Notes: generated by a model not told the origin, from the sequence alone. A stretch of 34,642 nucleotides of DNA from a bacterium (GCA_016781525.1 JADDQE010000158.1:1-34642), one strand, 5' to 3'; shown: positions 1-8,044, counted from the stretch's first letter. Translations and numbers: made by a program.

Positions 1-336
1 AAGTACTTCTCGCTCCTATTAGGCTTTGCGACAGAGGAAGTGATGCTTCTTTCCAAGCAACATATTACATATGGATGGTGCGAGGCCATATTATCACCAC
101 GCAACAATAACTGTCAATAGGTTTGCTATGTTCTAGTGAGGATTTAGCGAGAAATGATAGATTTGCAGGAAAAAGTAACAAATGCGCTTGTTGCTGAGTG
201 GCAAAGGAGCTGGCTGCCGAATGTCGACCAAGAGGCGGCGCTGCCGACTTCGATGCACGCTGCAGCTTGATTAAACTTTACCAAATGAAAGGCAAGCACG
301 AGCACAATGAAGCCGGCAGCGTCATAATCGGTCGCT
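1..336. other. Gene-poor left edge of window
   Basis: No recognisable gene lies here. The first 120 bases are visibly more AT-rich than the rest of the window. One short plus-strand frame (154-270, 38 codons, ATG start, GAGG about 12 nt upstream) reads like an amphipathic peptide beginning MIDLQEKVTNAL. It has no family I recognise and a poor ribosome-site spacing, so it may be a chance frame or the remnant of a larger gene cut off by decay. The stretch also lies downstream of the minus-strand phosphoesterase, and I see no clear terminator hairpin in it. Confidence 0.35.
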
Positions 337-1239
337 CTACCGTGATAGCGTCTGCTCGGGCAACCTCTGTGTTGGAATCTCTTTGCTCGTCTCCAGCACG
401 CGCTCTTGCCGTGGTAGGTAGTATGCTCCTGCTGAGCGCCGGGGAAAGACATGCTCGCTGACCGGAACGAAGCGTTCGGCCTCGCGGAGAAACATGCGCT
501 GCGAGATACGGATCACCTGATCCTCGATCTCGATGATGTTGAAGGAGTTTTTGCCGCGCATCCAACGCCGTCCGCGTGTCGAGGTTGCGGTACCGCTCTG
601 GGCGATGATTGTGCCCGACTGGAGACTAGCCGAGACTTCAAGGGTGTTGCCGATGAAGGATGTGTGGATATGGCCGCACAGCACAAGCTCGGCGCCCGCG
701 CGGTCCATGGCGGCGACTGCCTTGTCGGCGTTTACGATCGCGTGCTTTTCACGATCGCCCGGCGGCTGTAGGACGTGATGGTGCATCACGACAATCTTGC
801 AATACTGCGCTGAGAAGCTGCTAAGCGTACGCGCCATCCATTCAATCTGCTGCAGGGAAAGCTTACCGCCTTGAAGAGTGAACGAGCGGGCGGTGTTGAG
901 GCCGACGACAACTATATCCTCGCAGTGCCAGACTGGGTTCAGCACGGGTGTTATATACTTGCGGTAGCGCGCGGTTGGCCAGAAGTAGCGCGCGACCTGG
1001 TTATACTGCGGCACGTCGTGGTTGCCCATAACAATCAGCTTTGGGTCCGGAAGCCGCTGGATATATTCGCGTGCCTGCAGCCACTGCTCCTTGAAATCAG
1101 CCCGCATTACCAGGTCCCCGGCAATCACGACCAGATCCGGCTGGATTTCCTGTGCCTCACGGATAATGAGCTCACCCCGCTCGGTGTTGAAGTGCGGGCC
1201 GAGATGGATATCCGATATCTGCATCACTACCCGACGCAT
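337..1239 (-). CDS. Calcineurin-like metallophosphoesterase
   Basis: A 300-residue cytoplasmic phosphoesterase of the calcineurin-like family (Icc/CpdA-like architecture), predicted to use a two-metal centre to hydrolyse a phosphomonoester or phosphodiester; the substrate cannot be told from sequence. All family metal motifs are present in order: SDIHLG (Asp10, His12), GDLV (Asp42), GNHD (Asn73-His74-Asp75), the HHH run at 153-155 and GHIH at 189-192. No signal peptide or membrane segment is visible. The ATG directly follows the TAG of the upstream small membrane-protein gene with no spacer, so the pair is almost certainly translationally coupled. The last 40 or so residues are low-complexity and arginine/proline-rich and probably not part of the fold. 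It may act on a cyclic nucleotide, but this is only a family-level guess. Confidence 0.88.
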   Translation of the reverse strand: MRRVVMQISDIHLGPHFNTERGELIIREAQEIQPDLVVIAGDLVMRADFKEQWLQAREYIQRLPDPKLIVMGNHDVPQYNQVARYFWPTARYRKYITPVLNPVWHCEDIVVVGLNTARSFTLQGGKLSLQQIEWMARTLSSFSAQYCKIVVMHHHVLQPPGDREKHAIVNADKAVAAMDRAGAELVLCGHIHTSFIGNTLEVSASLQSGTIIAQSGTATSTRGRRWMRGKNSFNIIEIEDQVIRISQRMFLREAERFVPVSEHVFPRRSAGAYYLPRQERVLETSKEIPTQRLPEQTLSR

Positions 1240-1401
1240 CTAGCTCTGCTCCTTCTCGGCTGGCTCATCCGAGCGGAGCACCCGCCCGCGAGCCATGGGG
1301 ACGATCTCACGAAAGACTGCGATCGCGCCACCTACCATAACGCCGAGCATAATAAACTTCAATGCAGGGACAAGCACTGCCTCGGTACCAGCTAGCTCCA
1401 T
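1240..1401 (-). CDS. Small single-pass membrane protein
   Basis: A 53-residue protein with one hydrophobic segment (about residues 13-34, rich in Leu/Val/Gly/Ala) followed by a basic then acidic tail (ARGRVLRSDEPAEKEQS). I do not recognise a family. I chose the ATG at 1401 over an upstream GTG at 1464 because a strong GAAGGAG ribosome site (1408-1414) sits 6 nt before it and because a plausible -10 (TACAAT) lies inside the longer frame. The stop codon abuts the start codon of the metallophosphoesterase, so the two are co-translated. A role as membrane anchor or partner for the phosphoesterase is an inference from coupling only. Confidence 0.55.
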   Translation of the reverse strand: MELAGTEAVLVPALKFIMLGVMVGGAIAVFREIVPMARGRVLRSDEPAEKEQS

Positions 1402-1443
1402 CAAACGCTCCTTCACGTCCGCCTGGATCCACAACTTCCACTG

Positions 1444-1474
1444 ATTGTAGCATAGCTGGATCACGTGTTTTGAA
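1444..1474 (-). promoter_or_regulatory. Candidate promoter for the small membrane protein/phosphoesterase pair
   Basis: On the minus strand a TACAAT -10 (1449-1444) is preceded by a weak TTCAAA -35 (1474-1469) with a 19-bp spacer. Transcription would begin near 1437, leaving a leader of about 36 nt before the ATG at 1401. The -35 is poor, so this is tentative. Confidence 0.3.
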
Positions 1475-1591
1475 CAGATACGCTCCGTATGCTACAGGAT
1501 GGCAGACCCGTACGTAGGGAACCTGGTTCATACTCATGGGTCAGCCACCCAGACGAGGACTTCGGATATGCACTTACGTTTTGATAGTTAC

Positions 1592-1621
1592 TTGACATAC
1601 TGGTCCACAGATTGCTATAAT
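1592..1621 (+). promoter_or_regulatory. Consensus sigma-70 promoter of the TerC-family gene
   Basis: TTGACA (1592-1597) and TATAAT (1616-1621) are perfect hexamers separated by 18 bp. Predicted transcription start is about 1627-1628, which is the first base of the riboswitch. A perfect promoter feeding directly into a riboswitch/terminator fits control exerted after initiation rather than at the promoter. Confidence 0.85.
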
Positions 1622-1626
1622 AAACG

Positions 1627-1731
1627 ATGGTTGGGGAGTAGCCTGCCGGCTTGTGCCGGTGTTACTGATCGTCAATACAGCACGAAACGTGCTCGGTCAG
1701 TAGCCAGTCGACGACTGTTGGCAAGACCGCC
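1627..1731 (+). promoter_or_regulatory. yybP-ykoY (manganese) riboswitch
   Basis: The transcript begins with the family signature GGGGAGTAGCC (1633-1643, loop L1) and ends with GGCAAGACC (1720-1728, loop L3). Between them are the expected helices: a CCGGC/GCCGG hairpin near 1646-1659; an 8-bp helix ACTGATCG (1664-1671) with CGGTCAGT (1694-1701), whose inner part holds GTCAATAC and a GCACG/CGTGC hairpin; and a CAGTC/GACTG hairpin (1705-1717). The closing helix P1 pairs GGTTGG (1629-1634) with CCGCC (1727-1731), with a bulge. In this family Mn2+ is bound between L1 and L3, holding P1 together. The 3' part (CAAGACC) is shared with the terminator stem at 1721-1760, so folding of the two is mutually exclusive and metal binding should switch the downstream TerC-family gene on. 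Confidence 0.9.
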
Positions 1732-1768
1732 ACGACGTTTGTACGCCGTGGGGGGCTTGCTTTTTTTT
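1721..1768 (+). terminator. Riboswitch-controlled intrinsic terminator
   Basis: GCAAG (1721-1725) pairs with CTTGC (1756-1760), the stem continuing inward through CCACG/CGTGG, and is followed directly by eight T residues (1761-1768). The 5' arm uses the riboswitch's L3/P1 bases, the textbook arrangement for transcriptional control. It lies 53 bp before the TerC-family start codon. Confidence 0.88.
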
Positions 1769-1820
1769 CCCCGCGGCCTAGGAGAGAGGCATACGCTGCC
1801 TTTCACGGAGCACTAGGCTT

Positions 1821-2795
1821 ATGTTTGAGACCGCACCTGTGTGGTTATGGGTTGGCTTCACGATTTTTGTGCTGGGTATGTTGGCGCTCGATCTGGGCGT
1901 CTTTCACCGCAGCGCACACGCCGTTTCCCTTAAAGAGGCCGGCATCTGGAGCGCCGTTTGGATCGCGCTCTCGCTCGTCTTCAACGTCTTAGTGTATAAC
2001 TTCTACGGTGCTGAAGCGGGCCTGCAGTTCCTCACCGGCTACCTCATCGAGAAATCACTCAGCGTTGACAATATTTTTGTCTTCGTGCTGATCTTTTCAT
2101 ATTTTAGCGTCCCTGCGCAGTATCAGCACCGGGTGCTCTTCTGGGGTATTTTCGGCGCCCTGGTGATGCGCGCGGCGATGATTTTCACGGGCGCGGCCTT
2201 GCTCGAGCGCTTCCATTGGATCATCTACATCTTTGGCGCGTTCCTGATCTTCACAGGCATTCGCATGGCGTTTCACAAGGACGAGGAGCTGCACCCCGAG
2301 GCAAATCCGGTGGTCAAGCTTTTCAAGCGCTTCATGCCGGTTGCTGGGGAGTACCACGGTCAAAGCTTTTTTGTCCGGCAGGCTGGTAGGCTCTTTGCAA
2401 CGCCGCTCTTTGTGGTGCTGCTGCTGGTCGAGAGCACGGACCTGGTCTTTGCGCTTGACTCGATCCCGGCAATCTTTGCGATCACGCGCGACCCGTTCAT
2501 TGTATATACGTCGAACGTGTTTGCGATCCTAGGCCTCCGGGCGCTGTACTTCCTCTTGGCTGGCGTGATGGATATGTTCCGCTACCTCAAGATTGGGCTG
2601 TCGGTAGTGCTGGTTTTCGTCGGCACCAAAATGCTGGCGGAGGCGGTGCATATCGAGATTCCGATCCTCGTCTCCTTGGGCGTGATTGCACTGGTGCTCA
2701 CCGTGTCGGTGCTGGCGTCGCTGTGGATGAACCGGCGCGAAGCAGCCGCGGAGATCGAGGCGGGCCGCCATCACGATTTGCCGGCTAGGCACTAG
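1821..2795 (+). CDS. TerC/Alx-family integral membrane protein (probable Mn2+ exporter)
   Basis: A 324-residue membrane protein with about nine hydrophobic segments and the conserved acidic family positions inside them: EKSLSVDNIFV (Glu77, Asp83) and ESTDLVFALDSIPA (Glu203, Asp206, Asp212). Length and motif order match the Alx/TerC/YjbE group rather than short TerC forms. Members of this group have been linked to manganese efflux, and the yybP-ykoY riboswitch just upstream supports that role strongly. The historical name tellurite resistance protein should not be taken literally, since no other ter gene adjoins it. GGAG at 1807-1810 is the likely ribosome site, 10 nt from the ATG. The gene is monocistronic, ending in a long hairpin at 2827. 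The C-terminus ends in a His/Arg-rich cytoplasmic tail. Confidence 0.92.
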   Translation: MFETAPVWLWVGFTIFVLGMLALDLGVFHRSAHAVSLKEAGIWSAVWIALSLVFNVLVYNFYGAEAGLQFLTGYLIEKSLSVDNIFVFVLIFSYFSVPAQYQHRVLFWGIFGALVMRAAMIFTGAALLERFHWIIYIFGAFLIFTGIRMAFHKDEELHPEANPVVKLFKRFMPVAGEYHGQSFFVRQAGRLFATPLFVVLLLVESTDLVFALDSIPAIFAITRDPFIVYTSNVFAILGLRALYFLLAGVMDMFRYLKIGLSVVLVFVGTKMLAEAVHIEIPILVSLGVIALVLTVSVLASLWMNRREAAAEIEAGRHHDLPARH

Positions 2796-2826
2796 GGCGA
2801 GCGGTTAGCTTTCGTATTGCGGGAAG

Positions 2827-2863
2827 GAACGGACCTGGCATCTTCGCCAGGTCCGTTCTTGTT
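2827..2863. terminator. Hairpin terminator between convergent genes
   Basis: A perfect 13-bp stem (GAACGGACCTGGC at 2827-2839, GCCAGGTCCGTTC at 2846-2858) with a 6-nt loop is followed by TTGTT on the plus strand. It closes the TerC-family unit. It also lies 40 bp beyond the stop of the minus-strand SpoIID-like gene and may serve both directions, though the minus-strand tail is less T-rich. Confidence 0.75.
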
Positions 2864-2902
2864 CTCTGAAGTTGCACCGGAGCTGTCGCCTTGCCGCCGG
2901 CA

Positions 2903-4327
2903 CTACGAGCAGCTCACGCTCATGGTGGACCGGTGATGGACCAGCGGTAGCCAGACTTTGTGCGGGTAGCTAGTCGTGGACGTTACCAGAATATTCCAGA
3001 CGATCGGGCCTTTGGTCAGAGCTGTTCCATCTGGTTGCCGCGGCTCGACCGCGAGCTGATAAAAGCCGGGCTCGAGCTTGGCCGGAGCGCCGACCGTGAA
3101 GCTCCATGCGCCGCTTTGGCCTGTAGCCGCATTGGTCTGGGTGAGCGTGGCCGGACGCTCCGGGGATCTCCAGGAGGTGTGCACGAACGGCGAAACAAAC
3201 GTCGTGCTCATGGGATCGTCGGGGTCGACCACAACCAAGTCCGATACGCCCGACTGCCAGGTAGCCATCCCTGCGTTGCGCAGACAGACTGAAAGGGTAG
3301 CGGTGGCGCCTGGGGCTAGAGTTAGGTCGACAGAGCGGTGCAGGAGGAGGCCATGGTATTGAGGCGCCGTACGAATGTCAGTGACGGGGTCATAGTAATA
3401 GTGGAGAATCTCAAGCCCGCTCATGCCTCCCAGAGCTAGCTGTTGCGAGTTCTTCTGCCCCATGCAGTCGTTGGTCTTGGCCCGGTCGGTGCAGCTAAGA
3501 TCAGTGTCACGATAGAACGTGGTGATCAGTTTGTTGTCACGGATCAGGGCGGTGCCCCATATCCGTGCGACAGCTGCATCGGTTGAACTGTAGTTGGCGG
3601 TGGGACTGCGGTCCTTGTAAACTTGATCGCACGTGCTGTCGAGTATGTCGAAGGTATAGCCGTAGCGTGTCCACTTGCGGTTGATAATGGCGGTTGACCA
3701 GGCAAACTGACTCACCGCCACAGCCCCTGCATCCAACGCAGCGTCGTGCCAGCTCGTGACCCACTCATACGGCAGCACGTTGCGCACATAATCGATGAAG
3801 GGCATGCGGTCGACGCGCTGCACGTTGGTGGGAGGGTACACACAGCTGGTGCTGAAGGTCCGGCCAACGTTGATGAAATCGGGCGGTCCATCGAACGGAG
3901 TGGCTTGGCTGCTGATGGCTGCTTCAGGTTGAAATACCACCGGCTCACGCCCGAGCTCCACATGCAGCTCCACCGGGTGCCGTGCCGATAGCTCGACCCC
4001 GCTGTAGCGCCAAAGGCCAAACCCCAACGCGCGCACTTCGACGTCGACGATCTCCGTGAGGGTATTAAGCGGCACCGTCGTCGGTGGAATGTTGCCCGCG
4101 TCGTCGGTGGTAAGGAAATGCCCGCCGATTTGAACCGACGCATGGGGGATGCCTCGCTGGTTTGCGTCGCGAACCCAGCCCAAGACCTCTCCATGAGCCA
4201 TGGCTGGCTCGGCCTGTAGTGGCACACTTGCAAATGGGGCCGCGGCGATCAGGAAGAGCAGAAGCATCATGCTTGCCGATTGCAATCGAATCCGGGGTAG
4301 GCGTTGGCCAACTGAGTGATCAGGCAT
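2903..4327 (-). CDS. Secreted SpoIID/LytB-like protein with N-terminal CarboxypepD-like and C-terminal Ig-like domains
   Basis: A 474-residue exported protein. A signal sequence (hydrophobic residues 20-37, MMLLLFLIAAA) precedes a carboxypeptidase-regulatory-like beta domain (about 45-125; GWVRDANQRGIPHASVQIGG). A SpoIID-type domain follows (about 176-315; DYVRNVLPYEWVTSW, with the expected catalytic Glu188, then ALDAGAVAVSQFAWS). A C-terminal Ig-like domain (about 330-465) resembles the NBR1-type fold (LAPGATATLSVCLRN). SpoIID proteins are lytic transglycosylases acting on denuded glycan strands. Here the usual C-terminal GHGVGMSQ motif is changed to MGQKNSQQLALGG, while the following LEILHYYYDPV is kept, so catalytic activity is uncertain. 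The domain set suggests a cell-surface role. The start has no good ribosome site; Met20 or Met21 is an alternative start. Confidence 0.75.
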   Translation of the reverse strand: MPDHSVGQRLPRIRLQSASMMLLLFLIAAAPFASVPLQAEPAMAHGEVLGWVRDANQRGIPHASVQIGGHFLTTDDAGNIPPTTVPLNTLTEIVDVEVRALGFGLWRYSGVELSARHPVELHVELGREPVVFQPEAAISSQATPFDGPPDFINVGRTFSTSCVYPPTNVQRVDRMPFIDYVRNVLPYEWVTSWHDAALDAGAVAVSQFAWSTAIINRKWTRYGYTFDILDSTCDQVYKDRSPTANYSSTDAAVARIWGTALIRDNKLITTFYRDTDLSCTDRAKTNDCMGQKNSQQLALGGMSGLEILHYYYDPVTDIRTAPQYHGLLLHRSVDLTLAPGATATLSVCLRNAGMATWQSGVSDLVVVDPDDPMSTTFVSPFVHTSWRSPERPATLTQTNAATGQSGAWSFTVGAPAKLEPGFYQLAVEPRQPDGTALTKGPIVWNILVTSTTSYPHKVWLPLVHHRSTMSVSCS

Positions 4328-4744
4328 GTCCGGTATTTATCCTATTTGTTGGTATGGGGATACAGCACTGCCGCTGTGTGCTTACGTCGTTCAGCGTTCA
4401 CCGAGCTTCTCCAAGTGCAGGCTATGAACATCAAGGATGTATCACAGCTGGCCCAGGAGCGGCAGTGGGCTTCGATAAGCGGCAGAATTCTACTGGGAAT
4501 TTCCGTGGTGTACAAGTCCTGTCCTGCGTCCGGTACGTAGTGCGAGGTGCTATAGACCCGGCACTTTCGCTCCAGCCCGTTGGCTTATCCGCTGCAGGAG
4601 GAGTTGTGCGGAGCGGACCCGGTAGTCCAGCTCGGACTGCAACATTTATCGGCTGGTGGCATCAAATAGGCTAGAGCATTCGGCAGCTTCTGATTCGACG
4701 GCGTATCTGTTGTACACTACATTATCGCTGTCTCTGCGTTAGAC
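4328..4744. other. Intergenic region between divergent genes
   Basis: About 417 bp separate the SpoIID-like gene (minus) from the PP2C gene (plus). I see no conserved RNA or protein family. A short frame at 4423-4540 starts MNIKDVSQLAQERQWA, but it has no ribosome site and no match I recognise. A TTGTACACTACATTAT stretch near 4710-4724 may contain the PP2C promoter's -10 (TACACT), with no convincing -35. Both divergent promoters presumably lie here. Confidence 0.4.
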
Positions 4745-6586
4745 ATGGAGGATCAAACAACGATGCTGTGTCCGAACTGTGGCTATGAAAACGCTGAAAC
4801 GTCGCGCTTCTGCCGCCAGTGCGGGACGTCGCTCTCCGCCATTCCTGTGGCGCGAACGTATGACGTGGCCGCTACGGGCGCGCCCATGTCCGTGGAAGAC
4901 GCGGCACTGCAGGAGAATCTTGTGACACAGCCAGTCCAGCCACATACGCCTGGCATGCAGCCGACCTCGGGGACGCAACCGACGAACGTCGACGGTTCAG
5001 CAAGGGTTCAATCGGAGCCGCTGGCGGCAGGAACAAATGTCGAAGGCTATACGGTTGTCGAGCTGCGGGACGAGCGAGGTGGGAATCGTACCTACCGCGC
5101 CGAAGCACCCAATGACGTTTGCGCCCAATGCGGCACGCCCGCGAGTGATCCAAACGCACGCTTTTGTGAAGAGTGCGGTGCCGAGCTGCTTCCACGTGAT
5201 GTGCTGCTGGTGGAGCAGACAGGTGATCAACAGAATGGGACTGCGCTTGTGATCGACCTGCCCGACGAACCAATCAAGGCGCTCTTGCCACCAGTTAATG
5301 CGATTGAGCATGCTGGCAAGCGCTATCTGGTCGTCGAGGAAGTGGTGCCGGGCTGGCAATCCCTCGCCGAGCTTCTTTCTGGCCACGGCGAGGCTCCCAA
5401 TCAGCCAGCGGCGCTCGAAGACGAAGACGCGCTGCCAGTCGCGCTACAGCTCGCGCAACTGATGCAGTATCTGCACCGTAATAATCTCGCGCTGGGTGAT
5501 CTGTCACTTGCGCAGTTACTGGTCGGGCCCCAGGGTCGCATTCGTCTACGCGATGCCGCGTCAATCCAGCACTTAACGGACGCGACCCGGCAAGCAGACC
5601 TATTGCAGCTGCATCATACACTCGAAGATTTGACGCGCACGCCGCGCGAAACTCGCAAGCTTGATGCTAGCACGGTCGAGGGCCATGGCGGCCCGCCAAC
5701 TTCGCTCCAAGAGGTGCTCACCCATGCCCGTATGGGAAGCCTCGTCGATGCAGACGCGTGGGTCGCGGCCCTGCGCGCCGTTGCCGATAGCCGACGTGCC
5801 GTTGTCGGCTTCCGAACGCAGGTTGGCGCGCTATCACACGTCGGCATGGTACGCGAGCTCAACGAGGACTCGCTTGTTACAATTGACCTCAAGCTCGATA
5901 CGGCTGGCCGTCCGATCAACGCGGGCCTCTACGTCGTCGCGGATGGCATGGGCGGCCACGAGGGCGGTGAAGTAGCGAGCTCGCTCGCTGTGCAAAGCAT
6001 GGCCAATGTTGCCAATACCGCCCTGCTCGAGCTGACCGTCGACAGCGCTGATGGCCTCAACGATGCACAATTGAACGATCTCGCGCTGCAAGCAGCCGAG
6101 CGCGCCAATATGGCCGTCTATGAAGAAAGCCGTCGGCGCAATAATGACATGGGGACCACGCTCACCTTTGCCCTGGTGGTTGGCGATCGGTGTGTCGTCG
6201 GCAATGTCGGCGACTCGCGCACATATCTGCTGCGGAACGGTCAGTTCCAACGTGTTTCCAAGGATCATTCACTGGTGCAGCGTTTGGTCGACGTCGGCCA
6301 GATCCAGCCTGACGATATGTACACACACCCGCACCGCAACGCCATTCTTCGGTCGCTCGGTGAGAAGCCCCAAGTCGAGGTGGACTTGTTTCCGATTCGG
6401 CTTCAGTCGGGTGATATTATTTTCTGCTGCTCCGATGGTCAGTGGGAGATGGTGCGCGACCCCCGCATGAGTGAGATTATCCAAAGCCACGCCGACCTTC
6501 AGGCTGCCGCTGCGCAGCTTGTGGCCGAGGGCAACCAGAACGGTGGCGAGGATAATATTACGGCTGTCCTCGTGCGCTTTGAGTAG
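4745..6586 (+). CDS. Zinc-ribbon / pseudokinase / PP2C-type Ser/Thr phosphatase fusion
   Basis: A 613-residue cytoplasmic signalling protein. It opens with a zinc ribbon (Cys9, Cys12, Cys23, Cys26) and a Pro/Thr-rich linker. A protein-kinase-like region (about 99-350) follows, then a complete PP2C phosphatase domain (about 355-613). The phosphatase motifs are intact: RELNED (Asp375), VADGMGGHEGG (Asp400), GNVGDSRTYLL, CCSDGQWE (Asp564) and GGEDNIT (Asp603), so Mn/Mg-dependent phosphatase activity is expected. The kinase part keeps recognisable landmarks (GYTVVELRDERGG; RYLVVEEVVPG; LALGDLSLAQLLV; GRIRLRDAAS). It has lost the HRD His, the Asn and the DFG triplet, and a second zinc ribbon (Cys126, 129, 141, 144) replaces the ATP-lysine strand; it is a pseudokinase. 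The first VWA gene follows after 74 bp, suggesting an operon. Confidence 0.88.
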   Translation: MEDQTTMLCPNCGYENAETSRFCRQCGTSLSAIPVARTYDVAATGAPMSVEDAALQENLVTQPVQPHTPGMQPTSGTQPTNVDGSARVQSEPLAAGTNVEGYTVVELRDERGGNRTYRAEAPNDVCAQCGTPASDPNARFCEECGAELLPRDVLLVEQTGDQQNGTALVIDLPDEPIKALLPPVNAIEHAGKRYLVVEEVVPGWQSLAELLSGHGEAPNQPAALEDEDALPVALQLAQLMQYLHRNNLALGDLSLAQLLVGPQGRIRLRDAASIQHLTDATRQADLLQLHHTLEDLTRTPRETRKLDASTVEGHGGPPTSLQEVLTHARMGSLVDADAWVAALRAVADSRRAVVGFRTQVGALSHVGMVRELNEDSLVTIDLKLDTAGRPINAGLYVVADGMGGHEGGEVASSLAVQSMANVANTALLELTVDSADGLNDAQLNDLALQAAERANMAVYEESRRRNNDMGTTLTFALVVGDRCVVGNVGDSRTYLLRNGQFQRVSKDHSLVQRLVDVGQIQPDDMYTHPHRNAILRSLGEKPQVEVDLFPIRLQSGDIIFCCSDGQWEMVRDPRMSEIIQSHADLQAAAAQLVAEGNQNGGEDNITAVLVRFE

Positions 6587-6660
6587 CCACCGCTGACGTG
6601 GTGCTCGGTTTACCCGCGCCGGCCAGCGCGGTGGACGGAATGTTGATAACTGGAGTTCCT

Positions 6661-7914
6661 ATGCCAAACGATGTTCAACTAACGACTAAATGGGCTCGCT
6701 CGCCGCTCCCAGCAGGCACAGCGCAGGTCGCATATCTGTTAATCGACGCGCAGCCGCAGGTCCAACCGACGACTGCTGTGGCACCAATCAATTTCTGCAT
6801 GGTGCTGGATCGGTCGGGTTCCATGGATGGGCCCAAGATGGATAATCTGAAGCGGGCGGTTGTCGCGGTGATCGAGACGCTACGCCCGGATGACACCGTC
6901 TCGGTGATCGCTTTCGACGAAACAGCAGATGTGATCGTGCCGGCGCAGCCTGCCAGCGATAAAGCCGCGCTCAACAATCGTGTTGAGGCAATGCGCGTGC
7001 AGGGTGGCACGGCGATGTCCACCGGCCTGGAGGCGGGCGCCGCCGAGCTCCGCAAGCATATGTCGCCCGATCACGTTTCGTATCTGCTGCTGCTCACCGA
7101 TGGACAAACGTGGGGTGACGAAGATCGCTGCCGCGCCATCGCTCAGGAGCTGGGGCAGGCCGGAGTCCGAATGACAGCGCTCGGCTTGGGTGATGAGTGG
7201 AACGAGCGGCTGCTCGACGCTCTCGCCGCTGCAACGCATGGCACGTCCGACTATATCGCTAATCCGCAGGACATTGGCCAATATTTTCAGCGCGCGGCGC
7301 AAGCGGCACATAATACTGCGGTCCGTAATGCACGGCTGCTAATCCGGCTCTCGACCGGTGTTACCCCGCGTGCGGTCTACCGCGTGAAGCCGATGATTGC
7401 CAATCTTGGCTACAAGCCGATCTCGGAGCGCGAGATCAACATCGACCTAGACGATATTGAGAGCGGCACCGGCGCCTCAGTGCTGGCCGAGATCATGGTT
7501 CCAGCGCGGCCGACTGGCGAGTATCGCGTGGCGCAGGCTGAGCTGACCTATGATCTACCCCAGGAGCAACGGCTCGACCAGCGTGTACGCATCGACGTTC
7601 TCCTACAGCTGACGGCTGACGCCCAGTCGGTCGCCGTCGATCCTCCGACAATGAATCTGGTGGAGCGCGTGACCGCTTTCAAGCTACAGACGCGGGCGCT
7701 GGACGAGGCCGCTGCGGGCAATGCCGCGGGTGCTACACAGAAGCTGCGCTCGGCGGCTACACGGCTGCTTGATTTAGGCGAGCTTGAGCTAGCCGATACG
7801 ATGAACCGCGCGGCCGATGCTGTTGCACAGGGCCAGGCGCCGACGGCAGCCGACCAAAAGGAGCTAACCTATAAGACGCGGCGCTTATCGCTGCGAGAGC
7901 TGACGGATAAATAG
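6661..7914 (+). CDS. VWA-domain protein 1 (TerY/YfbK-like)
   Basis: A 417-residue protein with no signal peptide. The von Willebrand A domain spans about 42-225 with a complete metal-ion-dependent adhesion site: DRSGSMD (Asp50, Ser52, Ser54), GGTAMS (Thr118) and LLLTDGQT (Asp147). Beyond it comes a beta-rich region and an alpha-helical tail containing VTAFKLQTRALDEAAAGN. I start it at ATG 6661, with GGAG at 6652-6655, rather than the in-frame GTG at 6598, because this matches the paralogue's N-terminus (MPNDVQL here, MPGEIQL there). It is a tandem paralogue of the gene at 8327, and both follow the PP2C gene. VWA plus PP2C plus kinase gene sets are a known signalling arrangement in bacteria (TerY-P type). 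The stop codon overlaps the first heptamer of a repeat array. Confidence 0.87.
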   Translation: MPNDVQLTTKWARSPLPAGTAQVAYLLIDAQPQVQPTTAVAPINFCMVLDRSGSMDGPKMDNLKRAVVAVIETLRPDDTVSVIAFDETADVIVPAQPASDKAALNNRVEAMRVQGGTAMSTGLEAGAAELRKHMSPDHVSYLLLLTDGQTWGDEDRCRAIAQELGQAGVRMTALGLGDEWNERLLDALAAATHGTSDYIANPQDIGQYFQRAAQAAHNTAVRNARLLIRLSTGVTPRAVYRVKPMIANLGYKPISEREINIDLDDIESGTGASVLAEIMVPARPTGEYRVAQAELTYDLPQEQRLDQRVRIDVLLQLTADAQSVAVDPPTMNLVERVTAFKLQTRALDEAAAGNAAGATQKLRSAATRLLDLGELELADTMNRAADAVAQGQAPTAADQKELTYKTRRLSLRELTDK

Positions 7915-7947
7915 GTGTCAGCTACCAGGTGTCAGGTGTCAAGGACG
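7913..7947 (+). repeat. Left heptamer array (AGGTGTC unit)
   Basis: Five consecutive 7-mers in register: AGGTGTC, AGCTACC, AGGTGTC, AGGTGTC, AAGGACG. The first begins inside the TAG stop codon of VWA protein 1. An inverted array of the same unit lies at 8294-8321, so the pair brackets the dead gene between them. Confidence 0.75.
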
Positions 7948-8044
7948 CTGGAAATGTGATGCCATCATGTGTTCCCCTGACACTCGATCGGCGCGCTGAT
8001 GAGCGTGCGTTGCGCTGGATGATTGCATGAATGGAGTCCTATCT

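Noticed and set aside
1499-1816. Open frame of 105 codons before the TerC-family gene
   Set aside because: It runs through the promoter, riboswitch and terminator; the structured RNA explains the sequence.
1821-2795. Tellurite resistance operon
   Set aside because: No terA, terB, terD or terZ neighbour; the manganese riboswitch gives a better explanation.
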